DNA from: Crambe crambe
Taxonomy: Eukaryota > Porifera > Demospongiae > Poecilosclerida > Crambeidae
Length of the DNA: 64,000 bases
Reading direction: 5' to 3'
Assembly: GCA_963924555.1 (NCBI GenBank)
Contig: OZ004589.1
Coordinates: 7,378,001 to 7,442,000, forward strand
The notes beneath the pieces were generated by a model. It was given only the letters and a program-made list of their open reading frames with translations. It had not been told where the DNA came from and made no database searches. Made by a program: the position numbers and the translations under genes. Numbering within the stretch: the first letter of the stretch is position 1; each line of letters opens with the position of its first letter. Shown here one piece after another: positions 28,436 to 39,116 of this stretch.

Positions 28436-29829
28436 ATGGCTGCCTGGAGGACATTGTTGGGGAGGTTTCTACCTCCTCATTGCAGAGCGCTGAAGCCGCT
28501 AGAAGGTACCCTAGGAAAGTGTGCACCGTCCAGGGGGATATTTGGGAGCTTGAAGGACCGTCCAAAGGAGTCTCAATCCAAAGTGTTAAGTGGAGATGAT
28601 GGACCTTTGTTTACTCTGGAGGGTAAGACCCTATAATCATAGCTAGTATGAAGAGAACCAGTTCACTCTGTTTCTACTCTGTTTCTTCTGCAGTGAATAG
28701 AATAAAGCCGGAGTTCATGGATGATTATATCAAGTTATCGTACGTTTTTGTCCCACTGTCATTTATGCATGCTGTAGAGCTGTTTAATACCATTGTACAG
28801 GGGAGAGCACATACCAAGAATATCAGAGAGTGACAAGTATCCAACCAAGCTGATTGGAGCATGGAGAACTATGATCGGTCCTATTAAGGATCAAACCAGT
28901 AAGTGATTATGCAGTGTATGCTCATTTCTTATCCTAATTTTCCTTGCACTATATCACTAGCTCACATCTGGGCTCACTCAGACTATAACTCAATAATGGT
29001 AACCCAAGATCTACTGAACAGTGATAAGGTGTGTCTTATGTCTGTCTACAGTGAAACCTCCGAACAGCAGCCAAGTTCGGGACAGATTTTTTGAGCTTTG
29101 TAGAGAGGTTGGTCCTTTCTTGGATTTTAGGAAAGGTCATTTTTTCCCATTCAATTTGGCTGCTCTTTGGAGTCCCCTTGTTCGAAAGATTCACCGTATA
29201 GACAAGCTAGAAGTTACCTCTGTAACTTATGCTAACACAGTCCTGGCAAGACTACCGCAAAGCGAGGAACAAGATGATAGATAAACGGAGCAGTCAAATT
29301 ATTCTTCCCTTCACCTTTTGGGAAATGGCTGATCCTAGTGTCCAGCAAGAGCCAAAAGGTCTTTACGAGATGAGAACATATACCCTCAGGCCAGGTGCTC
29401 TCATTGAGTGGGGACAACACTGGTAGGTTTAGATGCTGTCTCAAACTTCTCCTCATGAAACTTTTTCCATAAAAGGCAACGAGGTATCCAGTATCGTAAG
29501 GACGAGGCTGTGGGTGGGTGGTTCTCTCAAATTGGTGAAATGCATCAAGTTCATCACTTATGGGGTATGTTGGGATCAAAGAGTAAAATAACACACTTTA
29601 TGAGTGAAACTCTATCAGCTTACAAGGATCTTGAAGACCGTAAGGAAACAAGACAAGCTGCTTGGGAATTTCCAGGATGGGATGAGTGTGTTGTCAAGAC
29701 AGGTGTGTGTTGGGTTTTTTAAAAAGGGGTGTGGTCTTACTGATTGTATACATTATCTTTCTAGTACCCTTGATTCGTTACATGGTTGTGAGGATTATTA
29801 TCCCCATACCTTATTCTCCTCTCAAGTAA
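28436..29829 (+). CDS. NIPSNAP: NIPSNAP family mitochondrial protein
   Basis: Exons 28436-28622, 28694-28739, 28801-28898, 28961-29028, 29241-29422, 29476-29564, 29619-29702 and 29765-29829 give 272 aa. A basic N-terminus is a mitochondrial targeting signal. Two NIPSNAP (dimeric alpha-beta barrel) modules follow; the second is clear: [36 protein letters not shown], then [16 protein letters not shown]. In vertebrates NIPSNAP1/2 act at mitochondria as mitophagy signals. Which paralogue this represents cannot be decided. A complete MITE sits in the intron between exons 4 and 5. Confidence 0.95.
29049..29196 (+). mobile_element. 148-bp MITE with TA target-site duplication
   Basis: It starts CAGTGAAACCTCCGAACA, and its other end read in reverse is CGGTGAATCTTTCGAACA, with TA on both sides (29047-29048 and 29197-29198). 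Terminal inverted repeats plus a TA duplication are the hallmark of Tc1/mariner-pogo elements; at this length it must be non-autonomous. It lies in a NIPSNAP intron. Confidence 0.75.
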
Positions 29830-30021
29830 CAGTTACTATATACCGATACAACTTTTTAAAAAATAGTCTTTTAATGTCCTCCTGGTGACAAGGTATGATC
29901 TGTTGTTATTATTTTTTGTTTTGTTTTTGTTTACTGCAATTTTTTTTTTTGAAATTTGTGAATTGATTAACATTGAATTGGGCACATGGAAGGCACATTT
30001 TCAGACTGGATTGTACATTAT

Positions 30022-30666
30022 CTATGATTGTGCATATTCCATCGGCAAATCTAACCCAATCAAATGCCCAAATGTACTCAGCCAAGTTATTAAGTAGTTG
30101 GCATCTTCAACGGAACACTGCATGGCTTTCCCCATCACTTGAGCAGTGTGGCAAGGATGAATGTGGTAAAATGGCCGCCCAAGGTAAGGATGTTCCTGCT
30201 GTGTCACTAAACTCCACTTGTCAGTGTCTGAAGAGACAAAATTGGGTGAAAGCAGTTGCCATATATTGGGTAGTGACAATGCTTGGCCATCACTGTATGT
30301 AGCACTGAAAAATAAGAGTGGGACCTGATAGGACATGCTATGAAGTATATGGTACTCCATGTCAACTGTGACATCATCACTCTGATTTTTCTCAATGGAT
30401 TTCGTATCCAAATATGCCAAATCAGCATCTTCAAGTGTGGATATGTCTCCTGCTAGGTTCTCTAAGTCGTCATCCTCAATCACCTCACCACTCTTCCCCC
30501 TTGCCAAATTCCGTGTTGTTTTCTTGACCAGGTAGACCTGACTGGTTGCATTTGAGAGAGAATTGGATAACCTTAGCTCCCAGTTATCTCTTATCTTCTT
30601 TGACTTCACCACAAACTCCTCAGCTAGTTTCTGAAAGTCTTCATAAGTAATGGATAATCTCTCCAT
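30022..30666 (-). CDS. ATG10: Autophagy E2-like enzyme ATG10
   Basis: A single uninterrupted frame of 214 aa, close to the human length, and intronless, unlike nearly all neighbours. The C-terminal half carries the ATG3/ATG10 signature: the catalytic Cys in HIHPCHT, then NYLITWLSTFGHLIGLDLPMEYA. ATG10 receives ATG12 from ATG7 and conjugates it to ATG5. The start is the first Met of the frame, followed by ITYEDFQKLAEEFVVKSK, which fits the ATG10 N-terminal helix. Being a single exon, it may be a retrocopy or an intron-loss gene; no poly(A) remnant or flanking repeats were seen. Confidence 0.93.
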   Translation of the reverse strand: MERLSITYEDFQKLAEEFVVKSKKIRDNWELRLSNSLSNATSQVYLVKKTTRNLARGKSGEVIEDDDLENLAGDISTLEDADLAYLDTKSIEKNQSDDVTVDMEYHILHSMSYQVPLLFFSATYSDGQALSLPNIWQLLSPNFVSSDTDKWSLVTQQEHPYLGRPFYHIHPCHTAQVMGKAMQCSVEDANYLITWLSTFGHLIGLDLPMEYAQS

Positions 30667-30848
30667 TTTACATAATTCCTTTAATTAGATACAAATTGAC
30701 AAAGATAGGTACTAGGTGTGCATGATGTATTGAAAAACGTTTTCTGGACCATTAAAAAAAAATGTGCCAGTTCAATAATAATTATATGCTGCAGAAATGG
30801 ACATCAAAACAATCAAACATCAGCTTTTGATTACGAGAATTTATTTAC

Positions 30849-31153
30849 TCAGCGTAATCTCCTGGCCTCTCTCTCAGACTCCAGCAGACACAATACATCA
30901 CCCTCACGCACTGGACCTTTCACATTTCTGATGATGGCACGCCCATCATCCAGAAACTCCACACGCACCTGGACACGACACAAGTCTTGAAATCCCGATT
31001 CAAATGAGTCTTAAACACTTACTTGAGTGGCTTGTCCTTGGCTCCCTGTTCGCCCTAAGACCTTCAATACCTATGCCCCAGTGTTAAATCACTCATAAAG
31101 CTCCTAATAGCAAATAAACCCAAAGTTACCTTGGCGTATCTAGGCTTGTCCAT
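30849..31153 (-). CDS. RPS28: 40S ribosomal protein S28 (eS28)
   Basis: Exons 31153-31130, 31070-31023 and 30968-30849 give 63 aa. The block [21 protein letters not shown], then [28 protein letters not shown], is near-identical to eukaryotic eS28. It is a small-subunit component near the mRNA exit channel. The first coding exon is only 8 codons. A TCTGCGCATGCTC motif (NRF1-like) lies 62 bases upstream of the start. Confidence 0.98.
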
Positions 31154-31290
31154 GGTGATAGAGCGGGTCTGTTCTGTCTTGGTGAGCGTTTAGTAGAAAA
31201 GAAAGCACGTGGAATCTGCGCATGCTCATATCACCCAAAATTAATTAATGATGATGAAAACATTATTATTATAGGTCAACAGTGTTCGAG

Positions 31291-32703
31291 TTATATTTTG
31301 TGCAGTGAGATGAACTGTGGGCCAATGTCATAGGGGGCCTTTTTCGAAAAAGGAGGGCTGGTCACCACAGGAACTTTCTGAACAATGTCCTATAGGAATA
31401 ATTGGAATTATTAATTGAAGTTTGTCCCCTAGCTAATTATGTACCTTCTGATTAGGTCTTTTGAAGAGGGAGAGGCAGCATGTCACTAGAGCCAGCAAGG
31501 CAAAGGCAAATATGAATATCATCAGTATCTTGCCCAGTAGTGCTCTATGACGCAACCACAAGCAGTTATGAAACCGGATCCTGTTGTCATGATGTCCACT
31601 TATCCAATGCATGTCATCAAGTGGGGAGTTTCCATCTCTGTCTTTAGTGATTTCAACTGGGTCTAGAAATGGAGAAATGAGGGATTAAATTTGAATTTGG
31701 CCATCTCATTATACTGTACTTACTTTTATTAGTAAAGCTGTATTGGTGGTACCTATATACTCCCTAGAGAAAACATAACAGTACTTGACAGATTTCGGTC
31801 TAAATCGTGTTGAACTCACATCAGAAGTAAAGATTGTGACATCTGAATGCCTGTATGGAGCTGCCAACCTGTTCATATTTTCAGCATGTTCGTTCAAAGA
31901 GTAAAAATCCACAGCATTGCCACCACTGTCAGAGTTGAAGATAAAGGACTGGAGCAGACTGGACCAGGTGGTCCCCAAGGATGGACCTATGTCCAACTCC
32001 AATATATCGCTACTATTTTGGCTGGAGTAGAGGTGGGTGAAGTCAGGGAGGGCAGAGTCAACAGTAGTGGTCTTGCAGCCCATTTTGCAGGCAAATTGTT
32101 GATCTTTCGAACTGTATGCCTCTGAACACCCTATAAAATCATAAAAGGTTGCTAATCACGCAGAACATGTGACGAGGACTTCTATTTTAATACACTAGGA
32201 AGGAACAATAATGCTTGTCAAGTGACATGGGGCTACATGCCAGCATTAGGTACATATTGATATTGTACCTTTATCCCACCCTCTATTCATCCTAATCATA
32301 TCATAATGTCTGACACCATTCTCTTTATCACCAACCTGATGTACATATTTCTGAATCAGCTTTCAGTGGCCATGATATGAATGAATTCACTTGTGCTGAT
32401 CTACACCCCATTTCACAGGCTCTGAAGTCCTCTGGCTGTATGGCATAGGAAACATAGAAGTGTTTAAAAACACTGAGTTTACTGTTTTATTACCTCTGAG
32501 TAAGTATGCTGTGGGTAGGTATGAGTACAAAACTCCTCACAATCCTCTGCAAATGGCCCAGCACTAACTCTTCCTCCTTCACCCTCTGGTGGAAGTGCTT
32601 GGATTTCAATCGTCCATTCTGCCGATAGATCTCGTGGAATTGGTCGTCCAAGACTTACTTTTAACAGAGTCAGAACCAATAAGCTAAGGCTTAATTTCAT
32701 CAT
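31291..32703 (-). CDS. TMEM59: TMEM59-like single-pass membrane glycoprotein
   Basis: Exons 32703-32494, 32435-32336, 32130-31820, 31763-31724, 31662-31445 and 31389-31291 give 325 aa (human TMEM59 is 323). Parts: signal peptide; luminal Cys pairs in CEEFCTHTYPQHTYSE and CSEAYSSKDQQFACKMGC, matching the TMEM59 spacing; a long luminal region; a transmembrane helix (LLGKILMIFIFAFALLALV); and a short cytosolic tail. TMEM59 acts in the Golgi/endosomes on glycosylation and promotes LC3 labelling through ATG16L1. The ATG16L1-binding motif is not obvious in the tail here. ATG10 lies two genes away, probably by chance. Confidence 0.85.
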
Positions 32704-32858
32704 TCTAGCTGAAGCACCTCTCTACTAATTTAACGGGGAGAAGTCAGTCCATTGATTTTTGATTTGGGTCGTCTTGGAGCCGCGTCAGCAAAACATTATC
32801 TAATTGAACGAACTAAGCAGAAATTTTGAAGAAAAAAAAAACTATCACCACTTGCACT
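32704..32858. promoter_or_regulatory. Bidirectional promoter of TMEM59-like and HOOK
   Basis: 155 bp lie between divergent start codons. There is no TATA box. It contains GTCGTCTTGGAGCC and an A-tract (32831-32840) next to the HOOK start. Confidence 0.5.
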
Positions 32859-33754
32859 ATGGCAGAGGAATTTTCTTCAGAGGAGCTTTACACCTGCTTA
32901 GTGAAATGGGTAAGATATATTTCCTCTCATTAATTTTTTTTAAAATGATACATTAGCTGGAGAATTGTCTTGCACTTGGTGGAACACTGACTTTTGAACC
33001 TGAAGATGTGAATGATGGCAATTCTTTGGCTGACTGTTTGGTGCAGCTGGTACCCAATTTCTTCACTGCATCCTGGAGGGCTCGGATCATAGCAGAGACT
33101 GCTGGGAACTGGAAACTCAAAGTAAGAAATACCTATATTTTCAGTGGAGAGTAAGGCATAGCTTTTATTTCTCTATGGTGATGAAAGACATAGTTCAATA
33201 TAACTTACAAAGCCTGAGCTGTCTATATGATGCAGCATAACAACCTGAAGAAGATTCAACGATCAGTCATGGAGTATTACAACAGCGTACTCCATATCTC
33301 TTTGGAAAAATTCAAAATGCCAGATCTTTCTCTTGTGGGTGAGTCATGTGACTAAGGGGGTGTGCATTATTAGTGTTCTCATCCCTCTCTTTCTCTCTCT
33401 CTCTCTCTCTCTCCCCCTCCCTCCCTCCTTCTGCACATCTGCCATAGCGGAGTGTGGTAAGAAGGAAGACACTGCCAGACTAATTCAGTTAGTTCTTGGA
33501 ATTGCCATCAACTGTGATCAGAAAGACAGTGAGTATAATTTTATCAGAGTAGTGCATTATATATTCTACTAGCCTAATATTCTACATAAATGCAGCAGAA
33601 GAATAATCTTGCTGATTAATCCTCCACTTGCAGCTTACATCCAGGCCATCATGGGGATGCAACAAGACATTCAGCACGTTGTCATGGGAGCTATTCAAGA
33701 TGTGAGTGCTTTACCCAAACTTCCACATTATACTTCTCCCCTACTCATAACAAG

Positions 33755-33831
<77 letters not shown>

Positions 33832-36333
33832 GTTGATGAGTTACCAGACCCCTAGCATGGTTACAAGTGAGGATTACAGAGCACTGGAGGATGAAGTAAA
33901 CTCACCTTTGTTCCACTTGTAACGTAGCAAACTCTGATTTGTTTCTTTTCAGAACAAACAAGCTCTGCAAGAGTTGGGGAGACTCCGAGAAGAAGGAGAA
34001 GTACTTCTCCAACAGAAGCACGAACTTAGCAACCAGTTGAAGGCAGCACAGGATCAAATCACCGACCTCAACTCTGAAATGGAAGCCCTCAGAAGTAGTG
34101 TGAGAGAAGAGCAAACTTCAGCTGGGTAATCAAATCAAACCCTTAGTGTACTCTTGCTGCTGACTTGGCAATATTCGACAGAATTTCAGGTGAAGCTAAA
34201 GCCCACCAGCTGCAAAGATCACTGGACTCCATCAAAATTGAGAAACTGAAACTGGAGAGTGGTAAGTTGTGTAGCATAGGACGGGGCAGAGGGGTGTGTA
34301 GGTCAGGCAGGGGAGGGGCAGGTGTGAGTAGGTCAGGTCAGAGGAGGGGCAGGTGTGAGTAGGTCAGGCAGGGGTGTGTTAGGTCAGAGGAGGGGCAGGT
34401 GTGTGTAGGGTGGAGGCAGTAACATTCATGGTCAGTCCTTGTCCTTCAAGTAGAAAATGTTTCTTTTTCTTGTTCATTAGAACGAGATGACTACAAGCAC
34501 AAGTGCGAGGAGTTGGAGACTCAAAGTCAAGAGTTACTTGAGAGGAACAGAAGCTTGCAGCTGGAGAATGAGGAGATTCCAATACTCAGAGACTCTGTAG
34601 AGGAAATGAAGTACATGGAGAGTAAAGTTGTAAGTACATGATGAGATCCCCGCTGTTGGAAATTTGAGTGATATTTAAAAAAATCTGCTCTTTCAAAATG
34701 TCATGCTCACTTGTGCTGTATAGAAAAACTACGAAGCTGTGATAAGTCAGTACAAGAAGAAGGTGGAGGACGCACAGGAGTTGAGGAAGCAGCTCAAGGC
34801 TACAGAGGACAGAAACATCATGTATATGCAGCAAAACCTAGATCTGGAGGAGGTAGGTGGGTGTGGCACCCAGCGAGTCATGTGACATGACCCAATTGAT
34901 TATCGGGAGCATGTTTGAATTTTGACTGCAGTTACATTGTTTGATTTTCAGGAGCTTCGTAGGCAGAGTGGACTAAGGAAGCAGCTGGATACTCAGAGAC
35001 AAAAGGTTTTGGTGTTTAGTGTTCAAACCAGTTCATTGTGTGTGTGCATATTTGTTGCTGCAGGCTCAAGAGTTAGAGAATGCCTTGGCCCAAGAGAAGC
35101 TACGAAGTCTGGAGGTAAAGGACTTCACAAACATACGCAAATCCCCTTTTGAGTAAATAATCTATAACTTTGCAGGCAGCACAAGAGGCAGAGGAGAAAT
35201 CCCAAGCTGTTGAAAATCTCCACAGCGAGTTGCTGGTGAGTTGGATATTCATTACAGAGGAACCTCCAATAAAAGCACACTCCGAATACACTTAATGGAC
35301 AGGGCCGTAATGTGAGGGTATCATGGCATTTGTCATGGCTTTTGTTTATATGATTCATAGCAAGTGCGACGAGAGAGAGATAACTATGCTCAGCAAGTCC
35401 CCGGCACTCCTCTCTCAGGAGAATGTATGTTTACAAACAAGAATCATGGACACATTCTAAATGCTCCACTTATACATTTCAGTCCAAATGTTTTCCGGAG
35501 CTGGTGGGAGAGCTCCTGGGGAGACTTCATCATCGTTCAATGAGCCTGACTTGGGACTTGGTGGAGTGATCGAGGCCTTCACACCAGAAATGAGGGAGAA
35601 GGTGGTCAAACTTGAGAAGGAGAACCAAATCCTCAGAAGGAGGCTAGATAGTGCTAATGCTGCTGAGTCAGCACCAGCTGGAGGTGACCTTTTTGAATTG
35701 ATTCCACCCCTGTAATTAGTAACAATTGTACTGTTTAGGAGAGGAAAGTGTGAGAGCAGCTGAACAGAAAGTGCTAATTGAGCAGTTAATGAAGGAAGGG
35801 ATGCAGTGGAAACAAAAGGCCAGTGAGGCTGCAAAGAAACATGGTGAGAGAGAGAGAGAGAGAGAAGCTACTGTAGCTAGTGGGAATTAACCAAATCCCT
35901 TCACTAACATGCTAACTTTTGCATTCCTCTTAATTGACCTTTTTTAAAACAAATTATGGTAGAACAAGGCCTGTGTGATCCACTAGAACAAGGCCTTACC
36001 ACTAGAACAAGATTGTGTGATCCGCTCTATATAGAACAAGGCCTTACAGCTGTGTGGTCCACTAGAACGAGGCCTTACCTGCATAGAACAAGGCCTTTAT
36101 GTGTGGTCCACTTGAACAAGGCCTTGCTTACACTGTGTCATCCACTTATTCCACAGCCTTGAAAGTTGCTGCGCTGGAGGAGGTGAGGAAAGCAAAGGAC
36201 GTGGAGATAGAGAAATACAAAAAATATTTGAATAAGGCAAAGAAAATCATAGAAAATATAGGAGATTCAAAATCACAGGCTGAAGATAGCCTGGAGGTGA
36301 GTGAACATGGGGTGTGCGGTTGGATCAGTTTGA

Positions 36334-36386
<53 letters not shown>

Positions 36387-36776
36387 TTTCATTATTTGAT
36401 CTGATTTCCATAGATACAAACTCTGCGTAATCAGTTGAAGGAGAAGGACAAACAGATTGAGCAGGTGGAGAAGGAATATCTCCAAGCTCGTTCTTCTTGG
36501 GAGAGAGAGGAAAAACTGGTTGTCTCTGCTTGGCATGAGATGGCAAGTTCTCTAACTTCAATGTATAACACATGTCTCTTTTACACCACCACCACGTGTA
36601 TGTAGGGACTAATGATGCACAGACGCTTCTCACAGGAACGATTGCTATCCAAACACAACACCTCCTTTCTGGCTCAACAGAGACAATCCCTCTACAAAAA
36701 TCCAGTTCCCATCAACACTTCTGTGGCAACCAGCATCTCCCCTGTTTCTGCTTCAGGGTGGGTTATTTATTTTTGA
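32859..36776 (+). CDS. HOOK: HOOK family dynein adaptor
   Basis: Nineteen exons: 32859-32909, 32957-33121, 33236-33338, 33448-33528, 33634-33701, 33833-33895, 33953-34125, 34182-34261, 34481-34629, 34724-34852, 34952-35005, 35064-35114, 35176-35235, 35361-35424, 35483-35683, 35739-35843, 36157-36296, 36414-36542 and 36606-36776. They give 678 aa. The N-terminal Hook (calponin-like) domain has NWKLKHNNLKKIQRSVMEYY and IQLVLGIAINC. A long heptad coiled coil follows, then the conserved end WHEMGLMMHR...SFLAQQRQ. HOOK proteins join dynein/dynactin to endosomal cargo through FTS/FHIP. The intron after 36542 has a GC donor (ATG|gcaagt). The last 8 codons may be replaced by splicing from about 36755 to 37082. 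Confidence 0.95.
33762..33831 (+). repeat. (CT)n microsatellite forming a HOOK 3' splice tract
   Basis: About 70 bases of pure CT run directly into the AG acceptor at 33832, so the repeat itself is the polypyrimidine tract. Confidence 0.93.
35255..35310 (+). mobile_element. MITE fragment (CAGAGGAACCTCC end)
   Basis: It begins CAGAGGAACCTCCAATAAAAGC after TA, matching the ends of the elements at 14047, 29049 and 51708. The other terminus is not recognisable, so it is probably truncated. It lies in a HOOK intron. Confidence 0.45.
35961..36128 (+). repeat. Minisatellite in HOOK intron
   Basis: Seven to eight irregular copies of a unit built on AGAACAAGGCCTT, alternating with TGTGTGGTCCACT-type spacers. 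Copies differ in spacer length and by scattered substitutions. It fills most of the 313-bp intron before exon 17. Confidence 0.85.
36337..36384 (+). repeat. (GA)n microsatellite
   Basis: About 45 bases of pure GA lie in the HOOK intron between exons 17 and 18, 30 bases before the acceptor. Confidence 0.93.
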
Positions 36777-37274
36777 CCTTGGCTTACACAAGGATCTGAT
36801 CTTTCGATCCACGCAGTTGTATAAACCATTTCAGCGAGGGGTGAGGGGGGTGGCTTCCCTATGAATTGGCTTATCTTATGAAATATGCCGTGCCCTTGTG
36901 TATCTTACAAAAAAAACACTGCGTTTCCTTCAAGAAGAGAAATGCAAAGGAAATCTCTAATTTTTCGTAGTGTATTCCCCAAACCTTCAATGGTGCTTAG
37001 ATCTCCTCCCTTATCATGTGCCATAAACCCCTCCCCCCACTTTATAAGAAAGGTGTGCTTTATATGAATTTTCTCTTGCAGGGACACAAGTCATTCTTAA
37101 TTCCAGACATTAATATCACTATGGAAAAAAAAAACATTTTTCGGGGCATATAATTATAATCATGTATGTAATTTATGAATGAATTGAGACATCAATTATA
37201 TTTTAAAAATAGATCAAAGGCCAGATTAAAGGATAGATGAAGTTCAAGACCATTCTTGTTCAGATTCATAGTTT
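36777..37274. other. Convergent spacer HOOK / zinc-finger gene
   Basis: About 500 bp that should hold both 3' UTRs. It includes an A-run at 37124 and an optional HOOK terminal exon starting at 37082 (tcttgcag acceptor). No gene is seen. Confidence 0.5.
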
Positions 37275-38867
37275 TCAGTAATGATTACCTCGTACTCGCC
37301 GCACACTTCTCTCTTCCCTCCTCTGATTCAGTGTTCTGCGCAGATCCCTTCCCGGCCTGCTGGATGAAGAGCTTCCCCTCCTCCCCCTATCCCTCCCCCT
37401 GTTGCTCCCATAACTCCTCCTTTCCCAACCACCGCTGTCCCTTCGTCGGGGGTCCCTCTCCTTTCTGCTAGCCTCTCTCTCCTTTGCTTCCCTCTCCCTT
37501 GTTGCTGCATGTATCTTTTCTTCCATCTCGGAAAATCTTGGATCATCCACTTTCATCTCGTCTATAAAATTTCCTACTGCCAATAGAGGGTAATGGTAGA
37601 CAACTTCTCCCGCATTGCGAGAACGAGCTTCTCTGAGCATCCTGGGACGACGACGGTTATATTCTGGTAGTTCAGTATACATAGATGTCCACGTTGGTTT
37701 GGGTAAAATAAAGTCCTCTTCCATGCTGGATGAAGAATTAGGTGAAAGTTTTGGGCTAAAAGGAGGAGAAAAGACTTCTGATGTTTGTGAGGTCTGGCTC
37801 TCCATTTTATTCTTGCTGGCTGAGTGGTCAGATCTTGCAGAGGAGTCGTAGTCTGACCTTGAAGGTGAGTGAGTCACGGAATTGTAAGACTGGTGTCGGG
37901 TTTTGGAGCTGGAAGATTGAGAAGAGGCAGAGACGTGGTCATCCATACTGCGATGCCTCGTCCTGGAGGAGTGGCCGTGTGGAGGGGGAGAATATTCCTT
38001 TCTTGAAGGAGAGTCTAGATGAGAAGGATAGTGAGGCTTACTTCTTGATGAATAATCTGATGAGTGATGTCGAGAAGAGGATGATAATCGTTGCTGCTGA
38101 ACAGGATCTAAATTCCCAACGACACCTTCACCGTAAGAATCCAACAAAACGTTGAAGTCCACTCCACTTCGTTTCAGGACCTTGATGTGGTGCTTACCAG
38201 AGAAGTGCCTGTTTAACTCTTCGATGTTATTGACAAACACCTTGCATAAACTACACCAGACCTGTTTCTGGTCACCTCCACCCACATAGAGCCAACGAGC
38301 TTTCTTTTGGTGTTTTTTCCCTCTGAGATGGAGATCAAGATGATCTTTACCGGAGAGTTCCAACTCACACATCTTACAGTAAAATCTAGTTGCTCGTTTC
38401 CTTTCAAGTTCTTCATCGTCGACTTTTACGGCTTTAAAACAGTTGCTTATGTCACCGTAGAAGTCTTGATTCCTCTCCGACATGCAACAGATTTTTTTCT
38501 GGTGGTCTGAAGACTTACGATGGAGCATACAGTCACTTCCCAACAAAATCACTTTGCAAAGAAGGCACTTCACAACTTTGTTCCAAATGTCGATATTCTT
38601 GGGGCGTTCCACAAGATCAGTCAGAGATGTGCTCATACCAGCCACTTCGAGTTTTTTTCGGTGTCTTGACCCTCCAAAGTGGTCTTGCAGGGCTTCAAAA
38701 CTCGGGGCTTCCACGTCACAAACCTCACAGTAGAGGATCTTGGCACCTCCTTTACGTGCCCCCCAATCGTCTTCTTCGTCTCCGCTACTCACCATCTCTA
38801 AGCCCTCGCTTTCAGAGTAGTACTCCATCGGCTCGCACTTAAAATCCCTCGAATCTCTCCGATCCAT
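37275..38867 (-). CDS. Four-finger U1-type (matrin-like) zinc-finger protein
   Basis: A single-exon frame of 530 aa. The N-terminal half has four Cx2C-x12-Hx5H fingers of the U1/matrin type: CEVCDVEAP...HFGGSRH, CLLCKVILL...HRKSSDH, CKMCELELS...HLRGKKH and CSLCKVFVN...HFSGKHH. Each is followed by basic residues. This class (ZNF346, ZMAT, ZFR) usually binds double-stranded or structured RNA. The rest is a Ser/Arg/Pro/His-rich disordered stretch, a conserved-looking block (LPKPTWTSMYTELPEYNRRRPRMLREARSRN), and an Arg/Gly/Ser C-terminus as in RNA-binding proteins. I do not recognise an orthologue. It is head-to-head with RAD54L at 249 bp. Confidence 0.85.
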   Translation of the reverse strand: MDRRDSRDFKCEPMEYYSESEGLEMVSSGDEEDDWGARKGGAKILYCEVCDVEAPSFEALQDHFGGSRHRKKLEVAGMSTSLTDLVERPKNIDIWNKVVKCLLCKVILLGSDCMLHRKSSDHQKKICCMSERNQDFYGDISNCFKAVKVDDEELERKRATRFYCKMCELELSGKDHLDLHLRGKKHQKKARWLYVGGGDQKQVWCSLCKVFVNNIEELNRHFSGKHHIKVLKRSGVDFNVLLDSYGEGVVGNLDPVQQQRLSSSSRHHSSDYSSRSKPHYPSHLDSPSRKEYSPPPHGHSSRTRHRSMDDHVSASSQSSSSKTRHQSYNSVTHSPSRSDYDSSARSDHSASKNKMESQTSQTSEVFSPPFSPKLSPNSSSSMEEDFILPKPTWTSMYTELPEYNRRRPRMLREARSRNAGEVVYHYPLLAVGNFIDEMKVDDPRFSEMEEKIHAATREREAKEREASRKERDPRRRDSGGWERRSYGSNRGRDRGRRGSSSSSRPGRDLRRTLNQRREERSVRRVRGNHY

Positions 38868-39116
38868 GGTTAACGTTTGTGCTGTGGTGGGCGTTAAAAT
38901 GTGGTTCTTGGTCGAGTACCACTAGGCATCTAAAGCTGCTTGGATATCAATGTGCAGTCTGCCTCGTGAGACTATTGCAGCCCACTTGCTTCTTTGTACT
39001 TCAGACGCTGCCACGTGGGCTGAAAAAATGGGGCGAGACCGACGGTCTAATTATGGTGATTTTGAACTTTGAACTTGGAGGGAAATTTAAAGCCACTGGT
39101 CTGAGTGAGGGAGAAA

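Noticed and set aside
29973..30302. 109-codon + strand frame opposite ATG10
   Set aside because: It overlaps the highly conserved ATG10 coding sequence in antisense and has no domain.
35961..36128. CRISPR-like array
   Set aside because: Repeats are imperfect with irregular spacers sharing sequence, inside an intron of a eukaryotic gene. It is a minisatellite.
37615..38155. Several + strand frames opposite the zinc-finger gene
   Set aside because: They are shadows of the Ser/Arg-rich coding exon. The minus frame has four intact zinc fingers.
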